In this document: one piece after another, positions 15,044 through 15,968 of the stretch
Layout: each line of letters begins with the position of its first letter
How positions within the stretch are numbered: position 1 is the first letter of the stretch
Assembly (NCBI GenBank): GCA_045576675.1
Contig: JAZNGX010000037.1
Span: 1 to 15,968, forward strand
Direction of reading: 5' to 3'
DNA: 15,968 nucleotides
From: JAZNGX01 sp045576675
GTDB lineage: Bacteria > Bacillota > Clostridia > Monoglobales > Firm-18
Position numbers and translations under genes: made by a program
Notes under the pieces: generated by a model
Databases searched by the model: none
Told to the model about the DNA's origin: nothing
Seen by the model: the letters and a program-made list of their open reading frames with translations, nothing else

Positions 15044-15062
15044 AACAAATCCTCCTTGTTAT
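15042..15062 (-). promoter_or_regulatory. Hairpin presenting the dacF ribosome binding site
   Basis: In the mRNA, ATAACAA pairs with TTGTTAT in a 7-base-pair AT-rich stem. The 7-base loop is GGAGGAT, the core of the Shine-Dalgarno, and the A and T of the start codon form the last two stem pairs. The stem is weak, with one G-C pair, so any control would be slight or temperature-dependent. Structure is seen; function is inferred. Confidence 0.4.
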
Positions 15063-15103
15063 TAAAATGATTATGCGAAAAAATGTCGATTATTACTTAA
15101 AAA

Positions 15104-15968
15104 TCAGATTTTTCTTGCTCTGGGATGTGAATTTTTATATACATCGTTAATCCTGTTTTTAATAAGGTCTGTATATATATGAGTTGAAGAAATATCAGAA
15201 TGACCCATCATAACCTGCAATGATTTTAAATCCGCACCGTTTTCCAGAAGATGTGTAGCAAAAGAATGCCTTAACGTATGAGGTGTGATTTCTTTATCAA
15301 TATGAGCAAGACTCTGATACTGCTTGATTATTTTCCAAAAGCCCTGACGAGTAAGCCGTCTGCCATTTGTATTAACAAACAGTGCATCAACCTCTTGCCC
15401 GTCAATCATTATGTCACGTGCAGCAGTAATGTATCTTTTTAAAGCAGCAATCGCATCAGGATACAATGGAACAATACGTTCCTTCCTGTTTGCCTTACAT
15501 ACTATGTAACCTATCTCCGGGTTAACATCACTGATATTCAGTGAAACAAGCTCCGACACTCGTATCCCCGTTGCATACAAAAGCTCAAGCATAGCCTTGT
15601 CTCTTATACTCTTGTAGTCCTTCCCCTTCGGCTGACTTAAAAGCATATCAATCTCCTCAGAAGTTAAAATCTGAGGAAGCTTTTTATCAGGCTTCATAGA
15701 ATGAACCTTTTCTGTCGGATTGATTTCACAAAGCTTGTTTTTAACCAAAAAGCTGTAAAACGAACGCACCGATGCAAGATTTCTTGAAATTGTTGCTGAT
15801 GCTTTTCCGCATTGCTTAAGCATCAGCATATAATTCATAAAAACAGTCGGAGTAGCATTAACATAGCTGCCGTAATTACTGTCGGTTAAATAACCGATAT
15901 ATTGATTTATATCACGCATATATGACTGAGTCGTATTAACAGATGCTTTTTTTTCATTTTTAAGATAG
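15104..15968 (-). CDS. xerD: Tyrosine recombinase XerD (5' end beyond the window)
   Basis: Site-specific recombinase that, with XerC or alone, resolves chromosome dimers at dif. The reading frame is open through the right edge: upstream of the ATG at 15917-15919 another 16 in-frame codons (YLKNEKKASVNTTQSY) match the XerD N-terminal core-binding domain, so that ATG is internal and the true start lies outside. Counting from it, the catalytic set is Arg120 in ATGIRVSE, Lys in NRKER, HTLRH (His and Arg), His in MGHSD and Tyr in HIYTD. Compared with E. coli XerD (catalytic Arg148) only about a dozen N-terminal residues are missing. No integrase-type N-terminal arm domain or att-like repeat is seen, so it is a housekeeping Xer protein, supported by its place upstream of dacF as in the Bacillus xerD–dacF region. 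Confidence 0.9.
   Translation of the reverse strand, partial: YLKNEKKASVNTTQSYMRDINQYIGYLTDSNYGSYVNATPTVFMNYMLMLKQCGKASATISRNLASVRSFYSFLVKNKLCEINPTEKVHSMKPDKKLPQILTSEEIDMLLSQPKGKDYKSIRDKAMLELLYATGIRVSELVSLNISDVNPEIGYIVCKANRKERIVPLYPDAIAALKRYITAARDIMIDGQEVDALFVNTNGRRLTRQGFWKIIKQYQSLAHIDKEITPHTLRHSFATHLLENGADLKSLQVMMGHSDISSTHIYTDLIKNRINDVYKNSHPRARKI

Noticed and set aside
15104..15919. xerD starting at the ATG at 15917-15919
   Set aside because: The frame stays open to the window edge and the 16 upstream codons match the conserved XerD N-terminus, so the start lies outside the window.
15104..15968. Integrase of a mobile element
   Set aside because: The sequence and length fit housekeeping XerD, it sits before dacF, and no att-like repeats, excisionase or phage genes are seen.

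Overview
The window reads as chromosomal DNA from a low-GC Clostridia-type bacterium (Bacillota), possibly a gut Oscillospirales/Lachnospirales relative. The evidence is the A/T-rich codon use (CTT/TTA Leu, AGA Arg), strong AAGGAGG ribosome binding sites, sigma-A type promoters, and a lon–engB–hisS–aspS order. A xerD gene next to a dacF-type carboxypeptidase recalls the Bacillus xerD–drm–punA–dacF region. Species cannot be read from the sequence.

Left block (1–6300, minus strand): one very tightly packed operon, lon > engB > hisS > aspS > topB. It runs from a clear promoter at 6272–6300 and leaves the window inside topB. Lon is a quality-control protease, EngB a ribosome-assembly GTPase, HisRS and AspRS charge tRNAs, and Topo III handles DNA topology. 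Successive genes overlap by ATGA, or abut with 0 or 1 base. Base composition and codon choice change abruptly about 75 codons before the end of aspS: positions 1–420 are about 51% GC, against roughly 35–40% just beyond.

Centre (6357–11067): a divergently transcribed AraC-type regulator and a four-gene operon made of two alternating pairs, TIM-barrel isomerase/epimerase then Gfo/Idh/MocA oxidoreductase, twice. The shared 120-base intergenic region holds a good promoter for araC and a promoter with no recognisable -35 for the operon. A 10-base direct repeat at exactly 21-base spacing there resembles the half-sites of an AraC-type activator. The enzyme families match oxidation of a sugar, inositol or glycoside hydroxyl to a ketone followed by epimerisation, elimination or hydration, as in 3-keto-glycoside or inositol chemistry. 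No transporter, kinase or glycosidase is present, so the substrate is unknown.

Right block (11068–15968): after a terminator hairpin, a near-perfect consensus promoter drives an 847-residue protein. It is a TetM/EF-G-like ribosomal GTPase fused to a C-terminal YacP/Rae1-type NYN nuclease domain. Rae1 of B. subtilis cuts mRNA in the ribosomal A site and TetM-like GTPases also act at the A-site side, so the fusion suggests a single-chain ribosome-targeted mRNA-cleavage or rescue factor. This is the most interesting item in the window. A bidirectional terminator separates it from the convergent xerD > dacF pair; xerD runs off the right edge.
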